A stretch of DNA of 64,000 nucleotides from Tragulus kanchil (GCA_022376925.1 JAIOJX010000003.1:33800874-33864873), one strand, 5' to 3'. Counted from the stretch's first letter, positions 42,246-53,949 are shown. The notes: generated by a model not told the origin, from the sequence alone. Made by a program: numbers and translations.

Positions 42246-43710
42246 CTAGAGTTTCCAGTGGGCATGATTTAAGTAAGAAGAGTAGCAGCAAATCTCAGTT
42301 TTATGAGATCTGAAATGTACTCATTTTGGGAGACACTATTTAAGACAAAATAAAAATAGAAACTGACAAACTAAAATTTCTATGGTCTTCTTCAAAGAGA
42401 ACTTATACAAGCAAGGGACTGTAAAGCTTAAGCTGCCTTTGCTCCAAAAATGGACTTTCTTTGATGTGGCGGGACCTTATCCTGGACAATCACAAAGCCA
42501 CTTCCAGTGCCCAAACACGTGTACTTTGCCAGTCTCAAGAAGCCACCTTCTATGCCCACCTGAGCCAAAGAATATGGAAAAATGATTTGAGTACAATTAT
42601 CTCCATTTTCCTCAGATGGTTATATAAGTAGAACCACTTCAGATGCGTAGAAGTTCGTTCATTGCATACAGTGGATGCCTTGCTGCAATATGGCCTAATT
42701 TGCTCATCAAAATGCTTGAGAAAGATCACTCTAACTTCTGATCTTCTTGTTTTCTTTACTGAAAGTGTATCACTGGAAGTTACACAATAAAATGTGTAAG
42801 ACCTGTATATCAGGGTGTGCCCTTTTATGACCATTTAAAGCCAATGTCTATAAGACTGAATCATTACTTTAGACCATGATCCCAGAAACAGGACTTACTC
42901 AGAGTGGACACAGACAGCCAGAGATGATCCTCTGGTTGTTATCAGGGGAGGAATATAAACCATTAGGGCCAAGAGGCGAAGATGAGGTCATAAACAGGAA
43001 GTGAGGAAAAACATCAGGAAACATGGTGGTCAGAAAGAGGTATCAGGTCTCAACAGGGAGGAAATGTTGTAACCCTGTTTCTAACTGGTGCTTCCCACAT
43101 GGTACAAACATGAGCTTGACAGGATGGGTCCGAAGTGAGAGCCAATAGCTAGTGATGTAAAGAAAGTATACTTCTCCTTTTCTGTGCTGTTCTAATATTT
43201 TCTCTCAGAGAGAACAAATTTGGGGTGGAAAAACATGAAATGAATATTAGTAAAAAAAAGAAAAATCCTACAATTAAAGATGCAGTTGCAAACAATATGT
43301 CAATAATCTACATGTGATAAAGTCTCCTAATTTAGGTAAATTCCGTATCAGTTGTGTGATATAAAGTATAGTTACAGATTAGCTGCGCCTGTGGGCGGAG
43401 GCATCTAGGAAGGATTCCCAGAAAAGGCATTGCTTAAGATGAATCTCAGGCACGAACGGAACATTACAAGTGGACAAGGCAGGGTAAGGAAGGCTACGTG
43501 GTATGAACAGGACCTTGCATGTGTACCTGTTGTGCTTGAGGGGCCAGGAAAGATGGATTCCGAGAAAGAGTAAAATAAAGATTACACAACGTTCAGAAGA
43601 GATTAGAAGATTATGCTACAAATTTCTTCAATGGTTGATCCCAAGGAGGATTTTAAATTGGATTATTAAATAATGCTTCCTGTCCTTCTGGTGTCACAAA
43701 TGGTTTTTTA
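42246..43710. other. Unclassified sequence
   Basis: No gene is found. The stretch CAGAAAAGGCATTGCTTAAG to GAGGGGCCAGGAAAGATGG (about 43420-43555) has the flavour of an old mammalian interspersed repeat, but I cannot assign it. Confidence 0.4.
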
Positions 43711-44839
43711 AAAGAATATGGAAAAATGATTTGAGTACAATTATCTCCATTTTCCTCAGATGGTTATATAAGTAGAACCACTTCAGATGCGTAGAAGTTC
43801 GTTCATTGCATACAGTGGATGCCTTGCTGCAATATGGCCTAATTTGCTCATCAAAATGCTTGAGAAAGATCACTCTAACTTCTGATCTTCTTGTTTTCTT
43901 TACTGAAAGTGTATCACTGGAAGTTACACAATAAAATGTGTAAGACCTGTATATCAGGGTGTGCCCTTTTATGACCATTTAAAGCCAATGTCTATAAGAC
44001 TGAATCATTACTTTAGACCATGATCCCAGAAACAGGACTTACTCAGAGTGGACACAGACAGCCAGAGATGATCCTCTGGTTGTTATCAGGGGAGGAATAT
44101 AAACCATTAGGGCCAAGAGGCGAAGATGAGGTCATAAACAGGAAGTGAGGAAAAACATCAGGAAACATGGTGGTCAGAAAGAGGTATCAGGTCTCAACAG
44201 GGAGGAAATGTTGTAACCCTGTTTCTAACTGGTGCTTCCCACATGGTACAAACATGAGCTTGACAGGATGGGTCCGAAGTGAGAGCCAATAGCTAGTGAT
44301 GTAAAGAAAGTATACTTCTCCTTTTCTGTGCTGTTCTAATATTTTCTCTCAGAGAGAACAAATTTGGGGTGGAAAAACATGAAATGAATATTAGTAAAAA
44401 AAAGAAAAATCCTACAATTAAAGATGCAGTTGCAAACAATATGTCAATAATCTACATGTGATAAAGTCTCCTAATTTAGGTAAATTCCGTATCAGTTGTG
44501 TGATATAAAGTATAGTTACAGATTAGCTGCGCCTGTGGGCGGAGGCATCTAGGAAGGATTCCCAGAAAAGGCATTGCTTAAGATGAATCTCAGGCACGAA
44601 CGGAACATTACAAGTGGACAAGGCAGGGTAAGGAAGGCTACGTGGTATGAACAGGACCTTGCATGTGTACCTGTTGTGCTTGAGGGGCCAGGAAAGATGG
44701 ATTCCGAGAAAGAGTAAAATAAAGATTACACAACGTTCAGAAGAGATTAGAAGATTATGCTACAAATTTCTTCAATGGTTGATCCCAAGGAGGATTTTAA
44801 ATTGGATTATTAAATAATGCTTCCTGTCCTTCTGGTGTC
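42567..44839. repeat. Tandem duplication 14 (unit 1144 bp)
   Basis: Copy A is 42567-43695 and copy B 43711-44839, with a constant shift of 1144 and a 15-base filler. No repeat element accounts for it. Confidence 0.94.
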
Positions 44840-45136
44840 CAGCATAGATTAACTTGAAAAGATCAATACATTCTAAACTCATCTCTCCAAATCCCATGGA
44901 TGCCATTCATTACTGGCAGTAGAGGAGCGCGCCTGTGTGCTTAAAAGATGGTGAGAGGCGGGAAGAAGGATGCAACTGACTGAGGAACTGCAATGAATTT
45001 AGTATAACCTGACTTTGGGGCTAAAGCAGGCAACGGGAAGGCTATGGCAATAGGAGATGTTTAAGCCAGACGATGAAGGGGAAGAAAAGAGGGGAAAAAA
45101 ATGTGCCCAGTTTCAAAAAAGTTAGAGAAGGATTCG

Positions 45137-45320
45137 GGCTTCCCAGATGACTCAGTGGTGAAGAATCTGCCTGCCAAGGCAGGAGACACAGGTTTGATCC
45201 TTGAGTTGGGAAGCTCCCCTGGAGAAGGAAATGGCAACCGGCTCCAATATTCTTGCCTGGGAAACTCCACAAAAAACTGACAGGCTACAGTCTGTAAGGG
45301 ACACGACTTAACAACTAAAC
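45137..45320 (+). mobile_element. Bov-tA SINE
   Basis: GGGCTTCCCAGATGACTCAG, ACAGGTTTGATCCTTGAGTT, GGCAACCGGCTCCAATATTC and a reduced 3' end GACACGACTTAACAACTAAA. Confidence 0.86.
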
Positions 45321-45477
45321 AACAACTAACATCAAGTATTGCAGGAACTAAAGGCAGAATGTGGTACCAAAAATATGAATCTCAGGATAATAATAGCAAG
45401 TGTAAACAGTTTGAGGTTAAATCAGAGGAAAGGGAGAGAAATATTATTAATAATAGGAGAAAACAGGAAGTCCTGAA

Positions 45478-45715
45478 TTGTTGTCCAATCGCTCAGTCAC
45501 GTTCGACTCTTTGCATGCACCCCATGGATGCAGCACCCCATGGATGCAGCACGAAAGGTTTCCTGTCCTTCACCATCTCCCAGAGTTTGCTCAAACTCAT
45601 GTCCATTGACCAGTGATGCCATCCAACCATCTCATCCTCTGTTGCCCCCTTCTTCTCCTGCCCTCAATCTTCCCCGGCATCAGGCTTTTTTCCCAAGTGG
45701 TTGCCTTAAAACATT
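45478..45715 (-). mobile_element. BovB 3' end, antisense, with internal 17-bp duplication
   Basis: TTGTCCAATCGCTCAGTCAC, CTTCACCATCTCCCAGAGTT and CCAACCATCTCATCCTCTGT. The unit CACCCCATGGATGCAG is repeated side by side near 45518-45551, a small private duplication inside the LINE. Confidence 0.84.
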
Positions 45716-45748
45716 GGTTCTTATCACCAGAGGAGCATCACATGGGAA
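45716..45748 (-). mobile_element. MER5A-like hAT, cut by junction
   Basis: Only the first about 33 bases of the element seen whole at 46806 are present. Confidence 0.55.
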
Positions 45749-46233
45749 CAGGACCTTGCATGTGTACCTGTTGTGCTTGAGGGGCCAGGAAAGATGGATT
45801 CCGAGAAAGAGTAAAATAAAGATTACACAACGTTCAGAAGAGATTAGAAGATTATGCTACAAATTTCTTCAATGGTTGATCCCAAGGAGGATTTTAAATT
45901 GGATTATTAAATAATGCTTCCTGTCCTTCTGGTGTCCAGCATAGATTAACTTGAAAAGATCAATACATTCTAAACTCATCTCTCCAAATCCCATGGATGC
46001 CATTCATTACTGGCAGTAGAGGAGCGCGCCTGTGTGCTTAAAAGATGGTGAGAGGCGGGAAGAAGGATGCAACTGACTGAGGAACTGCAATGAATTTAGT
46101 ATAACCTGACTTTGGGGCTAAAGCAGGCAACGGGAAGGCTATGGCAATAGGAGATGTTTAAGCCAGACGATGAAGGGGAAGAAAAGAGGGGAAAAAAATG
46201 TGCCCAGTTTCAAAAAAGTTAGAGAAGGATTCG

Positions 46234-46417
46234 GGCTTCCCAGATGACTCAGTGGTGAAGAATCTGCCTGCCAAGGCAGGAGACACAGGTTTGATCCTTG
46301 AGTTGGGAAGCTCCCCTGGAGAAGGAAATGGCAACCGGCTCCAATATTCTTGCCTGGGAAACTCCACAAAAAACTGACAGGCTACAGTCTGTAAGGGACA
46401 CGACTTAACAACTAAAC
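46234..46417 (+). mobile_element. Bov-tA SINE, duplicate
   Basis: Copy B of the element near 45137. Confidence 0.85.
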
Positions 46418-46574
46418 AACAACTAACATCAAGTATTGCAGGAACTAAAGGCAGAATGTGGTACCAAAAATATGAATCTCAGGATAATAATAGCAAGTGT
46501 AAACAGTTTGAGGTTAAATCAGAGGAAAGGGAGAGAAATATTATTAATAATAGGAGAAAACAGGAAGTCCTGAA

Positions 46575-46812
46575 TTGTTGTCCAATCGCTCAGTCACGTT
46601 CGACTCTTTGCATGCACCCCATGGATGCAGCACCCCATGGATGCAGCACGAAAGGTTTCCTGTCCTTCACCATCTCCCAGAGTTTGCTCAAACTCATGTC
46701 CATTGACCAGTGATGCCATCCAACCATCTCATCCTCTGTTGCCCCCTTCTTCTCCTGCCCTCAATCTTCCCCGGCATCAGGCTTTTTTCCCAAGTGGTTG
46801 CCTTAAAACATT
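46575..46812 (-). mobile_element. BovB 3' end, duplicate
   Basis: Copy B of the element near 45478, carrying the same internal duplication. Confidence 0.83.
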
Positions 46813-46970
46813 GGTTCTTATCACCAGAGGAGCATCACATGGGAATAAGGTAGAGATGCAGATCCCTAGACCTACTGAATCAGAAACTCAGACTGGGATC
46901 CAGCAATCTGTCTTTTGACAAACCCACTAGGTAATTCTGTAACCACTAAAACTTCAGACTTTTCAAACAC
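46806..46970 (-). mobile_element. MER5A-like hAT DNA transposon remnant
   Basis: GGAGCATCACATGGGAATAA, AGACCTACTGAATCAGAAAC, CCAGCAATCTGTCTTTTGAC and CCCACTAGGTAATTCTG follow the reversed MER5A (Charlie-type, non-autonomous) consensus order. No transposase sequence is present. Confidence 0.75.
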
Positions 46971-47063
46971 TTCTGTGGAATGTCAGCTACAGTTTGCCAT
47001 TTGTGTTCATGAGAGAAGGGAACTCAGCCTAACTCCAAAGGCCAGTTTCTGTCTTGAGTGTTA

Positions 47064-47390
47064 GATGTTAAAGGGTTTTATTTTTCCCATTAATTAATTT
47101 ATTTTTTAATTGAAAGATAATTGCTTTACAGAATTTCATTGTTTTCTCCCACCATCACCATGAATCAGTCATAGGTATACATATGTTCCCTCGCTCTTGA
47201 ACCTCCCTTCCATCTCTCTCCCCGTCCCACCCCTCCAGGTTGGTACAGAGCCCCTGTTTGAGTTCCCTGAGTTATGGACATGGTGTGGAGAGAGGGAGGA
47301 GAGGGCGTGATGTATGGAGAGAGTAATATGGAAACTTACTTTACCATATGTAGAATAGATAACCAATGGGAATTTGCTGGATGTTAAAGG
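47064..47390 (-). mobile_element. Ruminant L1 3' end with twin-priming inversion and TSD
   Basis: GATGTTAAAGG repeats (47064-47074 and 47380-47390) flank it. The part 47093-47272 is the reversed L1 3' terminus (TTTTTTAATTGAAAGATAAT, ATGAATCAGTCATAGGTATA, CCACCCCTCCAGGTTGGTAC). The adjoining 47273-47379 is the preceding L1 segment in the opposite orientation (GAGTAATATGGAAACTTACT, ACCATATGTAGAATAGATAA, GGGAATTTGCTG). On the minus strand the 5' part is inverted and the 3' part ends in an A-rich tail, the signature of twin priming. Confidence 0.83.
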
Positions 47391-48545
47391 TTTTTACTTA
47401 AACAAAAGTTACCCCCAAAGAAAAAAAAAGTTACCCCCAATTTTTGCATTGTGTTTCAGATTACAGGGATCAGTCACAAACTGTTTTGTTAAAAAGATTT
47501 GAGGCAGAGAAGAATGTCATTTTTTTTCTAACCACAGAGTTACAATGAGCTTTTTACAGTGCTGAAAATAAAAGACCTAAAAAGACAAAACTTAGTGAAC
47601 TTTCTGCTGACTCATTTGTTCCAACTGATAAAACTTATGAGCCATCATCAGTTTTCACTCTAGCTATTATATCATGATGGTAGGCAATTATTTACAACAA
47701 TGCTTCACAAAACATTAACACTTAGTCCAGCACAAAGGTGCTTATTGTGTATTTCATAATAGACAACATCAGGTTCCATAGCCTACCCTCTTCTTTTGGG
47801 CGACAGGAGCTGAAAGAACAGAAAGTCTCTGTAAAACAAAATGCAACCTGATTTAGGACATTTATTCTGATCCTAGTAAATCCAATAAGCAAAAGGCAAT
47901 ATACCTGATTAAAAAAAAAGTGATTTTCTTCTCAATGAGTTTATGAGTCAGAGTCTAGTTTATGAGTCTGTCTTCTAGGAGACAGAAAACACACCAATTA
48001 TTTAAACAGGAAAAGTTCAGTATGGAGAATTTTTAGATGGTAGAAGGTCATCTATAAAAATGAGTAAAAGGAGTCCAACAATGTCAGGTGCAAAAAAAAA
48101 AAAAACTAATATATGTAAGCTGTGAAAACAGACAGTAATGGAACTAAGATAGCTTCCCCTACCCCCTATTCCCCTCAACCCAGGCTAAGTTTTGAACCTT
48201 TTCAAAGAAAAAGCAAGCCTGCCAAGTAGTCCAAGAAGTTGTCAGGCTACAGGCTGGCACTGGTCTGTGGAAGAAGCCCACCACTGGCGGAGGTGGCCGG
48301 GGGCTGGAAGTGATACACCATTTGCCAGAAGGTGAAGGCAGGTCAGAGTGGAGGTGTTTCAGGCATCTGGTAGGGAGATCATGTCCTCAAAATAAGATTG
48401 GAGCTCCTCTGCACAGTAGACTACTAAATTGCTCTGAATAATCAAATCTGAGGACTGGAATCTGGAAAGTGTCTTCCTAAGGCTATTGCCTAGAAGGTCA
48501 CACCAGTGCCCACTGGCAAGGCCTAATATTCCCTTTGTTGTTCAT
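47391..48545. other. Unclassified AT-rich sequence
   Basis: No gene or confident repeat is seen. Most of it is duplicated from 48594. Confidence 0.4.
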
Positions 48546-49709
48546 TCAGTTCAGTTGCTCATGGACTGCAGCACGCCAGGCTTTCTTCTCCTAACAAACT
48601 GTTTTGTTAAAAGATTTGAGGCAGAGAAGAATGTCATTTTTTTTCTAACCACAGAGTTACAATGAGCTTTTTACAGTGCTGAAAATAAAAGACCTAAAAA
48701 GACAAAACTTAGTGAACTTTCTGCTGACTCATTTGTTCCAACTGATAAAACTTATGAGCCATCATCAGTTTTCACTCTAGCTATTATATCATGATGGTAG
48801 GCAATTATTTACAACAATGCTTCACAAAACATTAACACTTAGTCCAGCACAAAGGTGCTTATTGTGTATTTCATAATAGACAACATCAGGTTCCATAGCC
48901 TACCCTCTTCTTTTGGGCGACAGGAGCTGAAAGAACAGAAAGTCTCTGTAAAACAAAATGCAACCTGATTTAGGACATTTATTCTGATCCTAGTAAATCC
49001 AATAAGCAAAAGGCAATATACCTGATTAAAAAAGTGATTTTCTTCTCAATGAGTTTATGAGTCAGAGTCTAGTTTATGAGTCTGTCTTCTAGGAGACAGA
49101 AAACACACCAATTATTTAAACAGGAAAAGTTCAGTATGGAGAATTTTTAGATGGTAGAAGGTCATCTATAAAAATGAGTAAAAGGAGTCCAACAATGTCA
49201 GGTGCAAAAAAAAAAAAAACTAATATATGTAAGCTGTGAAAACAGACAGTAATGGAACTAAGATAGCTTCCCCTACCCCCTATTCCCCTCAACCCAGGCT
49301 AAGTTTTGAACCTTTTCAAAGAAAAAGCAAGCCTGCCAAGTAGTCCAAGAAGTTGTCAGGCTACAGGCTGGCACTGGTCTGTGGAAGAAGCCCACCACTG
49401 GCGGAGGTGGCCGGGGGCTGGAAGTGATACACCATTTGCCAGAAGGTGAAGGCAGGTCAGAGTGGAGGTGTTTCAGGCATCTGGTAGGGAGATCATGTCC
49501 TCAAAATAAGATTGGAGCTCCTCTGCACAGTAGACTACTAAATTGCTCTGAATAATCAAATCTGAGGACTGGAATCTGGAAAGTGTCTTCCTAAGGCTAT
49601 TGCCTAGAAGGTCACACCAGTGCCGCCCACTGGCAAGGCCTAATATTCCCTTTGTTGTTCATTCAGTTCAGTTGCTCATGGACTGCAGCACGCCAGGCTT
49701 TCTTCTCCT
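47476..49709. repeat. Tandem duplication 16 (unit about 1.12 kb)
   Basis: Copy A is 47476-48592 and copy B 48594-49709. The shift moves between 1118 and 1117, with homopolymer differences (AAAAAAAAA versus AAAAAA near 47911 and 49028) and CAGTGCCCACTGG versus CAGTGCCGCCCACTGG. Copy A ends inside a BovB fragment. Confidence 0.93.
48546..48592 (-). mobile_element. BovB 3' end, cut by junction
   Basis: TTCAGTTCAGTTGCTCATGG to CCAGGCTTTCTTCTCCT; the remaining LINE sequence appears after copy B. Confidence 0.8.
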
Positions 49710-50045
49710 CCACCATGGCCTGGAGCCTGCTCAAATCCATGTCCAGTGATTCAGTGATGCCATCCAACCATCTCATTTTCTGTTGCCCCGTCATTTTTCA
49801 TTGCTTTCTATTTTTCTCAACATCAGTGTCTTTTCTAGTGAGTCATCTCTTCGCATCAGGTGGCCAAAGTATTGGACCTTCAGCTTCAGCATCAGTCCTT
49901 CCAATGAATATTCAGGGTTGATTTCCTTTAGGATTGACTGGTCTGATCTCCTTGCAGTCCAAGGGACTCTCAAGAGCCTTCCCCAGCACCACCATTCAAA
50001 GGCATCAGTTTTTTGGCACTCAGCCTTCTTTATGCTCCAACTCTT
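49660..50045 (-). mobile_element. BovB LINE 3' end (ORF2 C-terminus), antisense
   Basis: The minus-strand translation includes MRVPWTARRSDQSILKEINP, then YSLEGLMLKLKVQYFGHLMR and DSLEKTLMLRKIE, the canonical BovB ORF2 C-terminal region. It is truncated at both ends, so non-functional. Confidence 0.9.
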
Positions 50046-50058
50046 ACATCATTTGCTG

Positions 50059-50228
50059 TTGCTGAGTCGCTAGGTCAGGTTTGACTCTTTGTGACCCCAT
50101 GGACTATATCCCTTAGGCTCCTCCATCCGTGGATTTCCCCAGGAAAGGATATTGGCATGGGTAGCCATTCCCTTCTCCAGGGGATCTTCTCAACCCCGGG
50201 ATGGAAACCAGGTGTCTCTCACTGCAGA
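50059..50228 (-). mobile_element. Bov-tA SINE, antisense, head lost
   Basis: GTTGCTGAGTCGCTAGGTCA, CTTTGTGACCCCATGGACTA, GGTAGCCATTCCCTTCTCCA and CAGGTGTCTCTCACTGCAGA. Confidence 0.84.
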
Positions 50229-50401
50229 CTAGAAAGGGAAACTGCTCCTGCTTCTGTCCCTTGATTCCTACTACCGTGTTGGGGGGCAGAGAGTACCATA
50301 CAAGTCTCTGATTCAAAGTATATAAATGTATTCCATAAGACAGACTACATATCTTTAAGGTAGTTTTTTTCTTCCAAACTAGAACTGTAGTTGAGTTTTT
50401 G

Positions 50402-50469
50402 TTGAGTTGGCCAAAATGTTCATTTGGAGTTTTCTGTAAAAACCCAAACAAACGTTTTGGCCAACTCAA
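50402..50469. mobile_element. Mariner-family MITE (BTMAR-like)
   Basis: The two ends TTGAGTTGGCCAAAATGTTC and AACGTTTTGGCCAACTCAA are inverted repeats around CATTTGGAGTTTTCTGTAAA, the layout of short ruminant mariner MITEs. A TA follows on the right. It occurs three times only through duplications 17 and 18. Confidence 0.85.
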
Positions 50470-50719
50470 TACATTTAGTAATCATGTAGGTCAACTGCTT
50501 CTAGGCCTCTGGATTCATACATTTTTTTCCTAAAAGAGAGGACTTTTCAATGTTTGTTTTTAGAGCAAATAGGGAAAATGGCTTAGATCAAGAGTGGCTT
50601 GAACCATAGTGGAATATTTGACAACTGGATCATGATATACTGATGAACCATTTAGGGAAATAAGGACTGAATGGATGGCTCAAAAAATGGAAACATGGAT
50701 ATAAATGATGTATTAATAC
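50470..50719. other. Unclassified sequence and junction filler
   Basis: No gene is seen. Confidence 0.4.
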
Positions 50720-50770
50720 AGAAGGTCACACCAGTGCCGCCCACTGGCAAGGCCTATTCCCTTTGTTGTT

Positions 50771-51156
50771 CATTCAGTTCAGTTGCTCATGGACTGCAGC
50801 ACGCCAGGCTTTCTTCTCCTCCACCATGGCCTGGAGCCTGCTCAAATCCATGTCCAGTGATTCAGTGATGCCATCCAACCATCTCATTTTCTGTTGCCCC
50901 GTCATTTTTCATTGCTTTCTATTTTTCTCAACATCAGTGTCTTTTCTAGTGAGTCATCTCTTCGCATCAGGTGGCCAAAGTATTGGACCTTCAGCTTCAG
51001 CATCAGTCCTTCCAATGAATATTCAGGGTTGATTTCCTTTAGGATTGACTGGTCTGATCTCCTTGCAGTCCAAGGGACTCTCAAGAGCCTTCCCCAGCAC
51101 CACCATTCAAAGGCATCAGTTTTTTGGCACTCAGCCTTCTTTATGCTCCAACTCTT
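50771..51156 (-). mobile_element. BovB LINE 3' end, duplicate
   Basis: Copy B of the LINE near 49660. Confidence 0.88.
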
Positions 51157-51169
51157 ACATCATTTGCTG

Positions 51170-51339
51170 TTGCTGAGTCGCTAGGTCAGGTTTGACTCTT
51201 TGTGACCCCATGGACTATATCCCTTAGGCTCCTCCATCCGTGGATTTCCCCAGGAAAGGATATTGGCATGGGTAGCCATTCCCTTCTCCAGGGGATCTTC
51301 TCAACCCCGGGATGGAAACCAGGTGTCTCTCACTGCAGA
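51170..51339 (-). mobile_element. Bov-tA SINE, duplicate
   Basis: Copy B of the element near 50059. Confidence 0.83.
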
Positions 51340-51512
51340 CTAGAAAGGGAAACTGCTCCTGCTTCTGTCCCTTGATTCCTACTACCGTGTTGGGGGGCAG
51401 AGAGTACCATACAAGTCTCTGATTCAAAGTATATAAATGTATTCCATAAGACAGACTACATATCTTTAAGGTAGTTTTTTTCTTCCAAACTAGAACTGTA
51501 GTTGAGTTTTTG

Positions 51513-51580
51513 TTGAGTTGGCCAAAATGTTCATTTGGAGTTTTCTGTAAAAACCCAAACAAACGTTTTGGCCAACTCAA
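51513..51580. mobile_element. Mariner-family MITE, duplicate
   Basis: Second rendering of the MITE at 50402. Confidence 0.84.
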
Positions 51581-52040
51581 TACATTTAGTAATCATGTAG
51601 GTCAACTGCTTCTAGGCCTCTGGATTCATACATTTTTTTCCTAAAAGAGAGGACTTTTCAATGTTTGTTTTTAGAGCAAATAGGGAAAATGGCTTAGATC
51701 AAGAGTGGCTTGAACCATAGTGGAATATTTGACAACTGGATCATGATATACTGATGAACCATTTAGGGAAATAAGGACTGAATGGATGGCTCAGATTGGA
51801 AAATAACTGAATATCCATTCTCAAAAGAATCATGGGCCACTGTCACCTGAGAGGGACATGGCTAGTGTATTAATACAGAAGGGTGTTCTTGACTCACTTC
51901 TGTATCACACTGTATCACAGAAGTGGCAAGGTCATGATACGATTGATGTTGAGGGCATACTCTTCAAATCTATGATGAAACAAAATGAGAAGGAATATAG
52001 GATAAATTGAATGAGTTAGGACATTAAAATATTTAGACCT
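51581..52040. other. Unclassified sequence
   Basis: No gene is seen. Near 51882-51926 the words GAAGGGTGTT and CTGTATCACA-type short repeats occur. Confidence 0.4.
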
Positions 52041-52148
52041 TAATTTGAGACTTAATTCAACAAGATTAAATATAAGATTATTATTAAGTACAAGATTAAA
52101 TACATATAATACCTTAAATTTGAGACTTAATTCAACAAGATTAAATAA
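52041..52148. repeat. Degenerate AT-rich tandem repeat
   Basis: TTTGAGACTTAATTCAACAA then GATTAAATA occurs at 52044 and again 75 bases later. Shorter ACAAGATTAAATA units lie between. The duplicate is at 53176-53283. Confidence 0.7.
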
Positions 52149-52159
52149 GCTTTTACATT

Positions 52160-52427
52160 TTTTTTTAAATTTTGGCCTATTTTATTGTTTTGTTTTATTT
52201 TTCATCTATCTTTATTGTTTGGCCTGTATGGGCCTCCCATTAGAGTGGCCTCTCTTGTCTCAGAGCATCAGCTCTGGGCACATACGCTTATGAGCACTGG
52301 CTCTGTAATTGGACATACTGGTCCAGTAGCTCCACGGTACATGGGATTTTCCCAGGCCAGGGACCGAACCGGTGGCCCTCGCACTGCAAGGCAGACTCTA
52401 TACCCACTGGACCACCAGGGAAGCCCT
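52160..52427 (-). mobile_element. CHR-derived SINE with GTGTCC body, antisense
   Basis: TTTTGGCCTATTTTATTGTT, GTATGGGCCTCCCATTAGAG, GTAATTGGACATACTGGTCC and GGACCACCAGGGAAGCCC. Confidence 0.84.
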
Positions 52428-52647
52428 ATATTTATATATATATACTTTTTTTTAATTTTGGCATTCTTTATTGTTTTTTTTTGAATGATTTTTAAATTTT
52501 AACATTACTTTTTCTTTTTACAGAGTTTTGTTGTTTACAGATATGGATAAAATAACAATCTTTAGTGGGCTTTTATTCATTTATTTTTATCCATCATTTT
52601 GGCCCCAATTCTTTATGTGGGCTTATTTGAACTGTAGTTGAGTTTTG

Positions 52648-52715
52648 TTGAGTTGGCCAAAATGTTCATTTGGAGTTTTCTGTAAAAACCCAAACAAACG
52701 TTTTGGCCAACTCAA
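52648..52715. mobile_element. Mariner-family MITE, third rendering
   Basis: It lies just inside the second copy of duplication 18. Confidence 0.83.
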
Positions 52716-53294
52716 TACATTTAGTAATCATGTAGGTCAACTGCTTCTAGGCCTCTGGATTCATACATTTTTTTCCTAAAAGAGAGGACTTTTCAATGTT
52801 TGTTTTTAGAGCAAATAGGGAAAATGGCTTAGATCAAGAGTGGCTTGAACCATAGTGGAATATTTGACAACTGGATCATGATATACTGATGAACCATTTA
52901 GGGAAATAAGGACTGAATGGATGGCTCAGATTGGAAAATAACTGAATATCCATTCTCAAAAGAATCATGGGCCACTGTCACCTGAGAGGGACATGGCTAG
53001 TGTATTAATACAGAAGGGTGTTCTTGACTCACTTCTGTATCACACTGTATCACAGAAGTGGCAAGGTCATGATACGATTGATGTTGAGGGCATACTCTTC
53101 AAATCTATGATGAAACAAAATGAGAAGGAATATAGGATAAATTGAATGAGTTAGGACATTAAAATATTTAGACCTTAATTTGAGACTTAATTCAACAAGA
53201 TTAAATATAAGATTATTATTAAGTACAAGATTAAATACATATAATACCTTAAATTTGAGACTTAATTCAACAAGATTAAATAAGCTTTTACATT

Positions 53295-53563
53295 TTTTTT
53301 TAAATTTTGGCCTATTTTATTGTTTTGTTTTATTTTTCATCTATCTTTATTGTTTGGCCTGTATGGGCCTCCCATTAGAGTGGCCTCTCTTGTCTCAGAG
53401 CATCAGCTCTGGGCACATACGCTTATGAGCACTGGCTCTGTAATTGGACATACTGGTCCAGTAGCTCCACGGTACATGGGATTTTCCCAGGCCAGGGACC
53501 GAACCGGTGGCCCTCGCACTGCAAGGCAGACTCTATACCCACTGGACCACCAGGGAAGCCCTA
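53295..53563 (-). mobile_element. CHR-derived SINE, antisense, duplicate
   Basis: Copy B of the element near 52160. Confidence 0.83.
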
Positions 53564-53702
53564 TATTTATATATATATACTTTTTTTTAATTTTGGCATT
53601 CTTTATTGTTTTTTTTTGAATGATTTTTAAATTTTAACATTACTTTTTCTTTTTACAGAGTTTTGTTGTTTACAGATATGGATAAAAATAACAATCTTTA
53701 GT

Positions 53703-53930
53703 GGGCTTTTTTATTCATTTATTTTTATCCATCTTTATTGCTCAGCCTGCATGGGCCTCTCATTGTAGTGGCCTCTCTCGTGGCAGAGCACCGGCTCTGG
53801 GTGTGTGCCCAGAGCGCCGGCTCCCAATTGGACACACTGGTCCATGGATCTTCCCAGGCCAGGGATCGAACTGGTACCCCTTGTACTGCAAGGTGGACCC
53901 TCTACCCACAGGGCCACCAGGGAAGCCCAA
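53703..53930 (-). mobile_element. CHR-derived SINE with GTGTCC body, antisense
   Basis: TTATTCATTTATTTTTATCC, CATGGGCCTCTCATTGTAGT, CCCAATTGGACACACTGGTC, a short internal deletion (GTCCATGGATCTTCCC), then GGGCCACCAGGGAAGCCC. Its first 30 bases also occur at 52567-52595. Confidence 0.83.
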
Positions 53931-53949
53931 TCCTGCATTTCTGATACTA

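Larger units (their letters stand above)
44649..46845. repeat. Tandem duplication 15 (unit 1097 bp)
   Basis: Copy A is 44649-45745 and copy B 45746-46845, abutting. Its first about 190 bases also belong to duplication 14, so 43505-43695, 44649-44839 and 45746-45936 are a triplet. Copy A ends inside a MER5A-like element. Confidence 0.94.
49606..51793. repeat. Tandem duplication 17 (unit about 1.11 kb)
   Basis: Copy A is 49606-50682 and copy B 50720-51793. The shift is 1114, then 1111 after a 3-base loss (GGCCTAATATTCCC versus GGCCTATTCCC). The filler is about 37 bases. The first about 100 bases form a triplet with 48492-48592. Confidence 0.93.
51493..53733. repeat. Tandem duplication 18 (unit about 1.14 kb)
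   Basis: Copy A is 51493-52595 and copy B 52629-53733. The shift is 1136 at the start, 1135 in the middle and 1138 at the end, the changes being in T-runs and A-runs. The filler of about 33 bases looks like error-rich SINE sequence (TTGGCCCCAATTCTTTATGT). Confidence 0.92.

Noticed and set aside
45518..45551. Short duplication CACCCCATGGATGCAG inside BovB
   Set aside because: A single small slippage-type event in a dead LINE. It is kept in the feature note but not interesting alone.
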